64,000 bases of DNA from Isoetes taiwanensis (GCA_021234155.1 JAJEKV010000376.1:124001-188000), one strand, 5' to 3'; shown: positions 45,610 to 58,100, counted from the stretch's first letter. A program made the numbers and translations. Notes: a model not told the origin generated them from the sequence alone.

Positions 45610-45855
45610 AAACGTGGATGATCGACGACGGTCGTGGATAATCCACGTCAAGATGTGGATTAATCCACGTCGTAATCCACGACGGACGTGGATTATCCAC
45701 GACATGTCGTAGATTATCCATGTACTGCGTGTCCTCCCGCAGATGACGACGTGGACGTCAGTATCCACGATGGATGTGGATTATCCACGTTCCACATAAG
45801 ATGCTGGTGCTTGCGTGTCCCGACGTGGATAATCCACGACTGGTCGTGGATAGGG
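45610..45855. repeat. Cluster of GTGGATWATCCAC palindromes
   Basis: Perfect or near-perfect palindromes lie at 45634-45646, 45655-45668, 45688-45700, 45776-45788 and 45825-45837, with half sites or degenerate copies near 45614, 45672, 45707, 45748 and 45843. They are spaced irregularly, 20-90 bases apart. Such clusters resemble subterminal transposase-binding repeats of DNA transposons or an array of operator sites. Which of these applies is not known. Confidence 0.85.
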
Positions 45856-46168
45856 AGGGATGCGCTTCACGTGGGCATGCCACAGATGGCAGTGTAGGTG
45901 TTGCTTGGGAATTCATGTCTTCTTGCTTGCTTTCTTCCCTGAGGCCATAACGAGAAGAATCAAAATCAAGGGATGTGAGTTTCTTGGGTTCAGACAAGAG
46001 CTTTTGGAGCAGAAACTCAACAAAAGAAACAGGGTTTTGGTCAGAGGCCAGATCTTGTTGGAGTAGAGCGGCTTGCAGCGAATTGCTTGAATTGCTTTGA
46101 ACTTGGATCGGCCCAAAATACAGGTACTGTAAGTTTGCTATAACAGGTGCAATCTGTGGCTGTGACAA
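45758..46168 (-). CDS. Hypothetical 136-codon ORF
   Basis: Reads MSQPQIAPVIANLQYLYFGP, then FVEFLLQKLLSEPKKL and SLDFDSSRYGLREES. The first 90 residues have the mixed composition of a real protein, while the last 25 are translated palindrome repeats. It could be the first exon of a longer gene on the minus strand. No family recognised. Confidence 0.35.
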   Translation of the reverse strand: MSQPQIAPVIANLQYLYFGPIQVQSNSSNSLQAALLQQDLASDQNPVSFVEFLLQKLLSEPKKLTSLDFDSSRYGLREESKQEDMNSQATPTLPSVACPREAHPSLSTTSRGLSTSGHASTSILCGTWIIHIHRGY

Positions 46169-47105
46169 TGAAGGCCATGGCTTGTTTTAGGTATGGGCTT
46201 TAGCAAAAACCATGGCAGGGCTCTGTTTCTAAAGATTTTGATGTTTGCATTGGGCTAGGCAGAGGAGAGAGGTGAACCCAGGTTGCTTTTGGACAACGAA
46301 ATATTTCTTTTTAGTAATTTATCATTCACAACACAGGGCTTTTAATTCCGACCAAGCAACCGGTTTTTCTACATTTTTGGTGCATTTTTGTATCAGCTTC
46401 GAAGGGAGGCCGAATTGCATGCTGGATCAATGGGCCTGGGAAAGGGAGCCGATTTGCCATAAGTATTTGCCATAAGTATAGAGGATCCTGATTTAGTAGT
46501 TCAAGAACTCCTGATTCAGTAGTTCAAGCACAGTAGTTCAAGAGCCTTATGCCTGGAAGAGCCTTGTACAGTTTGGTTTTGGGTAATGTATAGGTATGCT
46601 GAAATTAAGTGCTGTTGGTTGTATGGATGTGAACTTGCTGCTCGTCCGAAATCATTTGTTATTGCTGTTCATCCGAATTCATTTGTTTTTTATGTGTTTG
46701 ATAGAGGCACTAACTTGTTTGCTTTATTAGTGGGCTTCGACCCCTGGGCATAGCATCCATCCGTTGTATTGGATGACTATTATGCTTGGATGAGCATGGG
46801 AATCATGCTGGGGTTCGACTCCCCAGGCTCATAGGAATTTCATGCTCATATATGCTGTTGGAATATTCTATTGTGATATATATCGAACCATGGGACGGAT
46901 TTTTGTTGGAGGGGTATGTCAAATGGGGTGGATTTGACCCCATCTTGACCTGCATTGAAGGGCTGGGAGGCTTGGAGAGGGAATATTTGTTGTAATATAC
47001 CCCAATCTAATGGTCATCAAAATTCAAGAGACATTCTGAATAGGAATAAGAATAGAATAGAATACAAATAGAGCAAGGTTTAAGGATTTCAAAATTCGTT
47101 AATCT
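46169..47105. other. No gene seen
   Basis: Unstructured DNA with two small internal repeats: GATTCAGTAGTTCAAG twice near 46510, and AATAGAATAGAATA near 47053. The latter matches the LINE-tail pentamer. Confidence 0.4.
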
Positions 47106-47116
47106 ACGACCAAACA
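47106..47116. repeat. Target duplication of retroposon copy 2, left
   Basis: ACGACCAAACA, repeated at 47925-47935. The following T's may extend it to 17 bp. Confidence 0.85.
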
Positions 47117-47924
47117 TTTTTTTTTTTGAAGAACGACAATTTATTATCAAGGAAAATCAAGATACATACAAGAGATCTGTGACATGGGACTCAAAACCTA
47201 GAGGACGAAATAGTCCACTAAGCAAAACCACCCATACACAGAGTATAATCATAATCCTTGTGCCACCTTGAGGCGTTTAATGGCCTCATCACAGTCATCA
47301 TGTTCTATGTCATCGAGATGCATCATCAACAGACATCAAATTCTCATGCCATTGAATAGTGCAAGGCAGGATAGCCTCATGAGATGATATTATAGACTTC
47401 GTCCACGCTGCCTTCTTCCAATTGACCTGTTGCCATGGCTCTTTAGCGCACTAAAGATTAGGACCATCAGCCATAACAACCTCAGAAGCATGAGAGGCAG
47501 AAGCTGCAACGTGGAGAGTAGTAGGGACTATAGCTGCAGCCGATGGTGCTAAGGATGACACCACCAGAACTGTATCTAGAGCATCTTCCATAGCCGAGGA
47601 ATGCAAAGCAACTGGCAAAGGTTGATCATGTATAGATGAAGAAATAACAGTGGGAGCTTGAACTTGGGAAGAATGTTGAACACATGCCTGAGACGCACGA
47701 GTACCTCGACGAAAGCTAACAAAAGCCTCCTTATCAGGAAACAAACGGGCTAATTCTGGACCATTCAGAAGCTTAAGATCCAGCTTTTTATACCAAGGTC
47801 CGCTCTTCACAACTATACAATCTGGTAAAGGCAAGTCCACAGGCATAGAAACACAAATTCTTGGACCATTCATGATGGAGTGTGAGATATGAACTCCAAG
47901 TCCCGTTGCAGCAACTAGAAATTG
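47117..47924 (-). mobile_element. LINE-type retroposon copy 2 (about 808 bp)
   Basis: T-run at 47117-47127 and flanking ACGACCAAACA duplications show a minus-strand retroposon. Its ORF (to 47451) reads VAATGLGVHISHSIMNGPRI, then VVKSGPWYKK, LLNGPELARLFPDKEAF. It aligns with copy 1 over the central 60 residues and then diverges into a Ser/Ala/Val-rich tail with a different stop. It sits about 80 bases upstream of the ATG of the gene at 48006. Confidence 0.8.
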
Positions 47925-48005
47925 ACGACCAAACATTTTTTGAGTTTCGGCCTTGGAAAAATAGCTTGCAAATGCGAAGATCCGCCATGGTTCTAACCCT
48001 AATCA

Positions 48006-49130
48006 ATGGCCGAGGGGGAGGAGGCAAGGAAGCGGCTTGTTGTGGCGTTGGCAATCGTGAAGACTATCCAAACAGAAGGCCGAGCTGCCAAGCAACGCCA
48101 AAATTTGAATCTGGATGATTGCAGCAGAAGCAAGAAGATGCGGCCCCTCCAAGATGAGCTTCAGCATATGCGTGATGACGTTATGGCCTGGTTGATGCCT
48201 CCAAGCATCAGGTACGCCGCATTCGAACTTTCAACTAGATGAAAGCGGGTAAAAGCATGTTAGGGTGTCCCTTAAAAAGTATTATTTAGTGACTAAAAAA
48301 GTACCTAAAAAGGTACCCAGGACTGGGTACTGGGTACCTGTGTAATATCTCAAAAAAAGGTACATTCTAGAACTTTTATATATATTTTGATCTCCAGTAG
48401 CATTATCTTTATCTTAACTTTGAATATTAATGCGTCCTTGACTTTTATTTTGGACTTTTGCACTAGTTTTAATGAAAATAAAAATGAGAAAGTACCCAAT
48501 TCTGAAGTACCTAGTGTATGTACTTTTGCAGGTTCCAAAAGTGGTACACCCTAACATGCTTTTACCCAAGCATGAAAGTGAATGCTTTTCTTAGGGCAGT
48601 CAGATTCTTGGGAACCATAAAACAAGTTCAGCATTCAGGCTCTGTCTTTGATTTTGTAAAAAAAAGGAGATGAAATTAAAGAGTAACTGGCAATGGTGGT
48701 GGATTTTATGATGGATTTAATAGTAGAAGCAAATGACAGTGGCAGTAAGCAGTATAGGTTATGGATTAAGCAGGCAGGTGAGTTTGTCAAGTGTTGGGTG
48801 GATCGAATTGTGCAAAACAACTTAGTAGCTGACAAGGATTATGCATCAGATTTGATTGAGAAACTAGCATCTCGTGTTGTTACCAAAATCATGGGTTTTT
48901 TGGGAGAAAACTCTGCATGTGATAATAGATCTAGTAATAAGGAGGTGTTGATAGAATTAGGGACACATCCATTCATCGGGCAACGGCTTCTGCTTCTTGT
49001 TACCAGGAAAATTTCTCTAGTTGCTGAGAAACTTGTATTTGCAGATCCATTTGCAGAAGGCATTTCTGATATATATGAAAATGTGTATTTCCTGCTACAA
49101 GTTGTTGAAAAGACATGCCTGAATGGGTAA
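48006..49130 (+). CDS. Possible MPS1/PRD2-like meiotic gene, exons only partly defined
   Basis: The first frame starts MAEGEEARKRLVVALAIVKT and then gives a charged, helix-rich segment, with a GT splice candidate after 48211. A second open block, 48693-49130, reads VEANDSGSKQYRLWIKQAGE, GTHPFIGQRLLLLVTRKISL and VFADPFAEGISDIYENVYFL. This order (N-terminal ALAI.K, then a YIGQRALLLVSQRI..VAE..L..DPF pattern) resembles plant MULTIPOLAR SPINDLE 1/PRD2, which takes part in meiotic double-strand-break formation. I recall that family only in outline. The middle of the protein seems missing, so it may be a truncated gene. AACCCTAA (telo box) just before the ATG is typical of plant 5' regions. A MITE lies in the intron. 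Confidence 0.4.
48247..48567. mobile_element. MITE with 22-bp perfect terminal inverted repeats
   Basis: Ends GGGTAAAAGCATGTTAGGGT (first 20 of 22 bases, 48247-48268) and its exact reverse complement (48546-48567) bound a 321-bp AT-rich, non-coding element. AAGC flanks both ends (48243-48246, 48568-48571), a possible 4-bp target duplication. The terminal sequence does not match CACTA, hAT, Mutator or Harbinger consensus that I know. Confidence 0.85.
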
Positions 49131-50529
49131 ATTGTTACCTGCAAATAAAGAAGGCCATGGCAGGACCTGGCCATTGGAATTTGTTGTTTGTGCATTACAC
49201 GGATCGCATATGTGGACAGATGATGAAAGAATTACATGTATTATCCTGTATGGAGGAGGATGAAACACACAAAACATCAACCACATCGCTTTAACACGTT
49301 TGATGGGCATGGCTACAGATGCAACCTCGGGGTTACCTGGTTAGACATTGCCTCTTTTTGCTTTTCGTTTTTCCCTTCTCTCCTCTGATTCTTGGGACTG
49401 AAATTTCCTTGTTATATCTGTACACTCAAGCATGCGATGCATACATTGACAATCAAAATGCTCTCAAGTTCTTTGTAAAGTATAAGACTATTCATGTTAG
49501 AAATCCATGAAGCTTAGAGATGCATGTGGAGGAATTTAAGGACAAAAACGATATAGGATGGAAACTCTACAATGGTTGAGAAAAGTACGACGAATATTGG
49601 AGTATAAAAGGTAGAGAATTTGCTATCTATAAAATCTTATTGGGAACTACAAACGTGTGCCCTGCGATGCCGGGCATTCGTCATGGACACGTGAAGGCAT
49701 TTATGTGTGCTAGTTGTGGTTGTGCGCAATGCATTGAAGGCAATATATGTGTAGGTGGAATAGACACATATATATGCTGAACAAACTTTATCTTTTAAAA
49801 GTGTACACATTATTCAAACACAATGTTAAACAAATATATTGGGTCTACACGCAAATACAAAATATTTTTAGCACAAAAAGTGGTTATGTCCGTCAATCTC
49901 AATGGATCTACATCAGGAAGAACCTGTCCCAAAGAACTCTAGGAACGTCCCGTCGGCTCGATGTGAAGCTCAGTTGCGAAGCTGATAGGTATAAAAGCTC
50001 CTTCCGTCGTGCCTATGGTGGCGAACATGAACGTGTGAACAAGCTCTGATACCATGTCTCATATGCGACTCAGGTCTACCAACAATAATGTTATACTTTG
50101 TTAGGAACTCAGGAAACTCGTAATCATCAACTGCGTCATGTGGGATCGATGCCCAAGCCTTGAACCGTCTCCCATCACAAACACCAATGTGTGATGCCTC
50201 CTGACCTAAAGCAAGTTCCTCTGCATGTATACTTGGAGGGGAACTTCTGTTTACTCCAACATAGCAACACGCCAGCGTGTGTTATCAACTATCACATAAC
50301 TCCCTACAATAATAAGATATCATTTCAGAAAAAGATAGGAAACTTGCATTGATGAACTTCTTAATTAACATGATAGAATAACCCATTAAGAAGCATAGCA
50401 ATTGTTATGGTCAGAACTAACAAATCTTACAGCATCCCTATGATGTACGTGAACTATCGCCCTTGGCCTAGGATTCCCGAGGTATAAAGGGTGTGTAGGG
50501 CTTCATGATCTGCACACATTCAGAAGATC
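49131..50529. other. No gene recognised
   Basis: No support for further exons of the 48006 gene. Minus-strand frames near 50050-50300 may be the decayed end of the Helitron protein, but motifs are too weak to say. Confidence 0.3.
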
Positions 50530-52170
50530 AATAACCTCCATCACAAACATTGCACATGCACTTCTTGAATGACATAGGCCTCAAGAACATGACAATCATT
50601 CCCACCTTCAGATTTGGCTCACGGGGCGGTACACCACTTGGCGTTTGTGCATTAAGAAACTCAATGGAATATAGACCTGCTTGCTGGCCATCTATGTCTA
50701 TGATTCAATCAGCACTAAAGTAATATGTCGTCTCTCCAGGGATAAGCGACGCCACCTTCTTATTGATCTCATCGACAAAATGGTTCAAAGGTGATAGTAT
50801 AGCACGCGTACGGTGTGTCCAGAAAATCACTTCTTTCCAGTTTTGTTGGATATCAGGAAATATATCCTGAATTAAATCACCCACATCATCCGAGCCAAGA
50901 CATATATCCTGCGGCAGATGCAAAACACCCTTCTCCGGAAAGGTTGGTTCTCGGCCATCTGCTATACTTAATACTAGTTAGCAAATGCTTGCTGTTCAAG
51001 CGCATCTAAACTCAACGCGTTCATGACGTGCATGTTGATCGTCAGGTTGTATTCTCTCACACTATCCCAGGTATACGAACGCTTTAGGGAAGCTTCCACA
51101 ATTTGCGCTGGCGAACTTTAGGAACCTAAAGTAGTATTTGTCAAAAATCCCCTCCCAATAGCATTGGAATCCCACCAAACAAGGTATATGCTTATTGCCC
51201 ATCACATCTCTTAGTGTCCTATCCACTGCCTCAAATATCCACTTGTGCATCATTGGCGCCTCATCCCATACAATCAACCGACATGCTTGAATGAGTCTTG
51301 CCAATTCTGACTGCCTCGGAATGTTGCAGGTAGATGCTTCTGTGCCCTTATGGATATCTTGAAACGTGAATGAGTCGTTCGACCACCTTGCATAACACCT
51401 GCGCAATGCCAGAAGATGCAAGCGCTAGAGCAATCCAACCCCTTGCACGTACATACCCTAGGAGAGTGTTATATAGATACGTTTTCTCGGTTCCCCCAGG
51501 GCCATTCACGAAGAAGACCCCACCACCAGTCTTATCGATCATATGGTTGAGAACAACATCATAAACTGCCCGTTGATCAATGTTCAACTTCTCGGAATCA
51601 GATAGGACTTTAACCATACTCACATAGATCATTTCCTCCTGGAATAGTGTGGTTGGATGAGCACATATCTCAACATTGATATGGCATCTAAAATAGCACG
51701 ACGATCACGGATTGTAGGGTACAACCCATCTATTGTCCATGTTCATGCCATCTTGATAGACAATTTTCCCATCATTTCTACGTCTATAAGTGGGTAGCCG
51801 TTGTTAAACATAGTTTGCTCCAGAAATTGCTTTGGATACCCTTTACTACAGACCCCATAGAGGAAGCATTAGGATATATAGGGCTACAGGGGCCATGCAT
51901 CATCTGTCGTGTCACCACCTCATACAACTCAGGGTTGGATTCCGTATCTGGAATCTTTGCGCAAATCACTTTATCTATATCCGCGACCGTTAACAGCTTG
52001 TCCTCCTGGTACAATATGTTAAGGAGATGCACATGAGGAAGGCCCCTCTTCTGGAACTCAACGACATGAATCTTAGCCATGGTGTGACACAATCTCTAAT
52101 AGCTCCTTCAACTTTAAGTAGAAGACACGGGCTATTAAATCAGGCCTATCGGAGTAGATATTGGAAACAT
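50530..52170 (-). pseudogene. Helitron Rep/helicase remnant
   Basis: On the minus strand, 52170-51784 gives DRPDLIARVFYLKLKELL, then VVEFQKRGLPHVHLL with the HUH-type His-x-His of rolling-circle Rep proteins, ADIDKVICAKIPD and HGPC. Fragment 51632-51348 has the Pif1-type Walker A as NGPGGTEKTYLYNTLL (the Gly before Lys is changed to Glu), and 51421-51062 has LIVWDEAPMMHKWIFEAVDR (Walker B). Fragment 50923-50705 has RAILSPLNHFVDEIN, then SLIPGETTYYFSAD, and a further stretch has SGVPPREPNLKVG near 50640. All are parts of plant Helitron RepHel proteins, separated by stops and deletions. No 5'-TC or 3'-CTRR ends could be placed. Confidence 0.85.
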
Positions 52171-54659
52171 GGAACATAAACTAGGTATGTATTATTCACC
52201 CAGTAAAGAAACTAGGTACGTATTATTCGCCCGGTCTTTCCAACTAGGATAGATATGCACTAGGCATATCTAGCAGGACCAACCGATGTATTCAAGGGCA
52301 TATTCATTGTGCGGCATTCCACCGACGGGGCTATAAATATTTTGCAATATTCAAATCCTTTGACCGCTCTTTATGATTTTACTGTCTGAAATACATGGAC
52401 ATTGTTTTCCTCAGACTTACAGTGCAAATTTGTGGCATTTTTCCAGAACCGTCATATGATTTGAAGTTGTTAATGGATTCTATATTTGATGCAACTATTA
52501 TAAAATATAGAAGGATCTTTCTGACAAACACAACAAAAGCTGGGAAAGCCTTAAAGTGGTTGAGCTTTAATTGATAATAAGGTAAGAAGTTTGGTCAGGT
52601 TTGTTTATTTGAACTTACGGCTCAATTGAAATTCAAGGTCTTAAACTACATTCATATGTGCAAAAGAGCCCATAAGCAATATTGCCAACACACATAAATG
52701 GCCTTGAAGATTTTTCACAAAGATGTAGAAATGGCAGCTCAATCTAGTTGTTCAGATCTTCCAATGAATGTTGGTGGAACGTGAAAGGGACCAAGAGTTT
52801 TTGCTTCTAAAGAACTAGATGAGGCAAATAAGGTGCATCTGATGCAATTTTGGTCATGTTGACACAATTGCTGGGTGCAGGTTTTCATTGCTTCTATGGT
52901 ACTTGCAATATTGGTGCTTCGAATAAGGCCATGGCTTGGCATGTAGCGTTATCACATCTCCAAAGTACTCAAACTACAAACAAAAGAACAAAATGCATCC
53001 AAGACTAAAAGATACTTGAATTTTGAGTTTGTGTATGCTTGTATAATCTGCTGAAACTGTACACCGAACATATGATCAAGCATAGACGTATTTATATGTA
53101 TGTAGAAGTTGTAGAGTGCAATACAACATAAAGATAGCTTCCCACATTCTTTAGTGCTATGGCCAGTTGGAAGAAGTTGAGATATATTACCATGCAGTAG
53201 AATACCTCGTTGATTTTTATGCGCCATGAATTACTGTTCTTACTACATGGTACTTTAATTCACTTAGAGCAAATCATAAAATTAAAATTTTTCATTGTAT
53301 ATATATGATTGATCTTTTAATCTCTCGTTGTTTGTATTGTATCTCTGTTATATTTTAGGGAGTTCTTTTGATCTGACATTCTAAATAGACCAAGCGTCAA
53401 GGCATCAAAGAGATGCTGGCATATTTAAATTGTGTTGCCTATTGTATTTGTTCATCTTCGTCATTTTAATTTTGTGATTGTCGTGTGTGATGCAGCAAGA
53501 TGTTAATGCTTGCATCTTTGCTTCATTTATGTGGGTTTATGCACACAACACTTCCAAATTAAGTTAATGGTAAATGGATTTAAGGCCTTACATAATCAGT
53601 ATTCTGATATAGCAGTTTATGCATTTGAAAATGGACTAAAATTGTAACCAATCTTGCAACTTCTTTTATAGGTAGTTTGGAGCAGAATTATGCAGCAAAT
53701 TTATAGGTAGTTTAGAGTAAAATTATGCAGCAAAAATATGAAATTTCAGTTTATTTGGAGGTATGCAGAATTAGCTTTTTAAGTTTGCATTCTCAGATTA
53801 CCGACATTCTCATGAAAAAGATGGCCTTAAAAATCTTTGCAAGAAAATATAACTAGGCATTTCTTGCCCTGATCTCCGGAAGCTAGAAATCACACTTGAC
53901 TAGATTGACTGCAAATAGCTGATTGTAAATTATACATACTGCGTTCTTTGTTTGCTAATAGTTAGGATTTACAGTTTGGCATAATTCTTTCTATTATATT
54001 TCAGAGGTATCCGAGCTTGAATCAAACGAATTCTAATTTTTATCTAGTTAAATTTTGTATCTGACCTTTGTTTAGCTAGCTTTGTGCATCTTAATCATGT
54101 CCTATTATTTAATGTATGCGTCAGATGGGGAGACATCAATGTGCTAATACTGACGAATTAAAATTAGGCCTCTTTTTGCAACAAATTTACCTTCAATATG
54201 CTTCAACTTCAGGAAGATATTAGTGTAGAGTTCCCCATGGCAAGTGGACCTCTTCCATTCAGGCCCACTTAGATCTATGTGGAAGACTATTTAAAGATCA
54301 GAGTTATTATTGGTTTAGACCTTGCACTTTAGTCAGCATATTCTTATGAGTTCTATTATAGATGTTTTGAGCATATTGAAAGGATGCATGTAATAGCACA
54401 GTCCACTATTGAATCCCATTGGGAGGCTCCAACCCACTGTTGAAATGATGCCAGCTACTTGGTCTGAGTTTGTTTGCCAGTGATGCAAATGTGAGATTTG
54501 TAAATTGAGTTGCTGCATTTTATCTAGGAATTAAAGTTTGCTCTTGATTTAGCTATAGATATAGGAAAGAGATCAGTCCTTTCATCAACCTCATTTTGGG
54601 CTTTTGTGTTGCCTTGTGTCTGAATCGTAAGTTTAAGCATGCGTGCATGTTGTCAACTT
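52171..54659. other. AT-rich DNA without genes
   Basis: Only short scattered frames, none with motifs. A short repeated phrase (TTTATAGGTAGTTTGGAGCAGAATTATGCAG and a variant near 53670-53730) is the only structure seen. Confidence 0.4.
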
Positions 54660-55130
54660 TGATATTGCAAGCATTTGAAATGAGAGATGTTGCAGCCTGG
54701 TACCCCGGTTGCTATGGAGGTCATGGAAGTCACTTGTATTGGAAGCTCTTTTACTTGAGGCCCATTTTGGTGCGATGATGTAATATTCCTCAGCACTACA
54801 GAAGCAACCTTCGCAAAAAGGAAGCATTTACATGTGCAAATCATAAGAAGTGGATTTTGATCAGACATAAATATTGAAAATACAGTTATTAACTTGTACG
54901 CCAAGTCTGGTTGTCTTGAAGGTGCAGGACAAATTTTCAATCAAATGAGTAAGCGTGATATAGTTCCATGGAATGCCATTATTGGAGCCTACACTCAACA
55001 TAGTTTTGGGTATGCAACCACTGCATTTCATCAGCAAATGCAGTTGGAAGGCATTCAACCAGATAGGGTCACATTTGTAAATGCACCATCTGTTATTTTG
55101 GCTTTGTGGTTTATGCAATATTCACTTCAT
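54660..55130 (+). pseudogene. PPR-protein gene fragment
   Basis: FEMRDVAAW near 54676, HLHVQIIRSGF near 54825-54857 in another frame, then NLYAKSGCLEGAGQIFNQMS, KRDIVPWNAIIGAYTQHSFG and QMQLEGIQPDRVTFVNAPSV (54890-55090) match pentatricopeptide repeats of the plant PLS type (MYAKCG, RD.VSWNAMI, GV.PD.VTF). About three motifs survive, with two frameshifts. Functional PPR proteins of this type act in organelle RNA processing; this one is only a relic. Confidence 0.7.
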
Positions 55131-55139
55131 CTATTTTAA

Positions 55140-58100
55140 AGTGTGATACCATTTTTTGAGGGATGTTTCTGACTAGATAATATTATGCTCCATCTTACAA
55201 AAAAAAAGCACTTCTACATTCAGATATGGGAAGCATGCTGCAAGTTTGTTTATCACATTCTTCGTATTCCCCTAACTTGAAACCAATGAGATGGCTACAT
55301 AGGCAGATTTGGTGCAATGGAAATTGGACATCTCACAGAGGACACTTTCGATATCTCCCTTGTGTTATAGTTTAAAGTTCATTGAGCTAAACTGCATCCT
55401 TTTTATTTTCCAAGACGTGAAAGCATGAAGCCAAAGAGAAGGCTAAGACAAACATTCTCAGATTTCTCAAACACGTTCTCAGGAATTCTGTTAGGACTTG
55501 ATCAGCATGTATACAAAAGGTGGCTCACCTATGGACTTATGCAGCATGTGTGATATCTTCAAAAATGTTACGCACATAGCATGCTCTTTCGCAGCACTAT
55601 ACAACCAAGACAAGCACATTGTCTATTAAGCTCTAATAATACAGAACAAGCAACCCAAGCATTGATCAAAACTACCCAAGCATTGATCAAAATTGAACAA
55701 ACCCATTTTCTACAAAAATCGTGAAAACACACTCTCGAGCCACTAAAGGGCAACCCCTCGTGCGCAGCACCTTGTTTTTTTAGGATAGCCATCGATATAT
55801 CCTCCTTTTTTCAATTTGCCATGCCCATGGACTTTGTCAATTCTTTTTACTATAGGACCATGTTTGGCTTTGGCCCCTTAACTTGTCTGCTTGATTATAT
55901 ATGGCTTTATCGATATTAGTCTGGTGTTTGTGGTGGTTTTCTCTAAGTTGATATGTTTTTGTTTGTTGGTGCTTGTATAGCTTGTGATTCACTTTTTGGT
56001 TTGTCAGTTTGGGCTTGTATAGTTCTTGGTTCACCTTGTTGGTTTGCTAGTTTGGATTTCACAGACGCCTCCCCAATTCCTTTTTTCCGTTTTAGATTCT
56101 TATATTATGGGGTTCGTGTTGTTTTCTTGGGTTAGCTTGTTTTCCCGCCAAAGTGGTCATTACTATAACTAACCTTCTTCGTCTGTTTAGCATTGGTGAT
56201 CTTGGTCTCGTTTTTCCCTAGTTCTATAAGGTTTGATAGTCTAATTTTCTTATGGAAACTATAACTTACGGTAGACACGTACGGTAGACATGTATGGTGG
56301 ACATGTACGTACCTAGGGTATGCATTTTAGGCATGATGTCAGCATGGGGTTATGCATGAGCATTCTTTCTGGTTTGTCAAGCATATTATTTTGGATAATT
56401 GTTGACATCTTTCTATTTCATGTCTCATATTGCATCAGTGTTTGTTATATGAGTGTGATACGTTTAGTTTATGATTTTTCTTTTGGGTGGTATATTTCTT
56501 ATCAGTGTTGCAATTGCATTATCACCAATGTGCCTTGTCAATTCTTTTATCACGTTTTTTCTCATGGAAACGATACCTTGTGGTTAGACTTGCACAGATC
56601 TTATGTTATAGGCTTTAGGCATGATATCTGACATAGAGGTTATGTTCGTAGTATAGTCTATTTTTCTTCTAAGAGTGCTCACATTGCTTGAACTAACATT
56701 TTTTCATATGTTTAGCAGTAGTGATGTTGGACTCGTTTTTCCCTAGTTCTATGTGATTGGTATTCTACATTCCTATATTTCGAGTTTTAACATGATGCAT
56801 GTTTGTAGAACTCGCAAGTTGCATGATTTCTCATGGGAACTATAACTTATAGTAGACGTGTACGTATCCAAGTTATATGTATTGGGCATGATGTTTGGAA
56901 TGGAGTTATGTATAAGCATTCTTATGGTTTGGCAAGCATATTATATCGCGCATGTATACATTATGTTTGACATGGATAACTGTTGACCTTATTCTATTTC
57001 ATATTTCATATTGCATCAATATTTATTATATGTATGTAATATTTGGTTCATGATGCATTGACATTTGCTACATGTAGTTCATCTATCTGATTTATGTTTT
57101 TTCTTATGCGGTATGTTTCTTGTCGGTGTTATGACTGCATTAATACCAATATGCCCCGTGATTTCTCTTACCGCTTGTTTTTCCTCAAGGAAACTATAAC
57201 TTACAGTAGACTTGCACATATCCGAGTTATAGGCATTAGGCATGGTCTCTTGCATAAGATTATTTTCGTAGATTGGTCTGTTTTTCCTCCAGAGTGCTCG
57301 TTGCTTGATCTGACCTTTTTTCATATGTTTAGCAGCGGTGATGTTGGACTCGTTTTTCCCCAATGGTTTATATGTGTCTCTTATGGGGTTTGGTTCTTGT
57401 TGATGTTCAGCTACCCTAAGACCTATGTGCCTTTAATCCTTTTTTATCTCGTTAATTTTCACTGCCTTAGTCATTTTTCTTCTGTCCATGTTACCCATCA
57501 CATACCTAGTTTTAATTGTCTATTATTGCTCCATTTGTCTCTCATAATCCGTGAGTTTCTTTAATTGGTTGCTCTATTTTTATACTAGTTCCAATTGTCC
57601 CGTTTCTTCCTTATAGAGCCTTGCAGTTTCACTTGTGCTTCAGCCGCTTCTGTAGTTCTTGGATACACCATCTTTTGGCGTCATGGTATCCTTTTTTCTA
57701 TTCCTTCTACTTTGATTTGTCCCATGTTGCTCCCTTGTTCTATGGTTGGTTGGTCTTTTTAGTTCTTTTGACATGTTCAATCTTGCTTTTGAAAGTTTTC
57801 AAATCCTTGTGGCTATCTTCTATCTTCTTCACCTTTCCTTGCTGTTAGTTTGAAGCTCTATTCTTCTTGTTTCTTTGTTGGGTTTTATTCTTTTAATCCG
57901 ATTAGTTTCATGCGGCTTGGCTGTTGTTTCACTTTGTCCTTACTCATGGTCCATTACTCCTCTTCTGGCCTGTTGTTTACTTGTTCTATTAGTCATTGTT
58001 AGTCTTGTTTTCACGTTGTTTGGTCCATGTGGTTCATGTTACTCCTTTCATCGCAGTCTCATTGCTCTATCCCTCTGCTTCGTTTGTTTCATTTACCATG

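Noticed and set aside
57094-57564. 156-codon plus-strand ORF and neighbours at 57875, 59483 and 60690
   Set aside because: Their composition (Leu, Phe, Cys, Ser) follows from T-rich DNA. They have no motifs, and several overlap repeated phrases.
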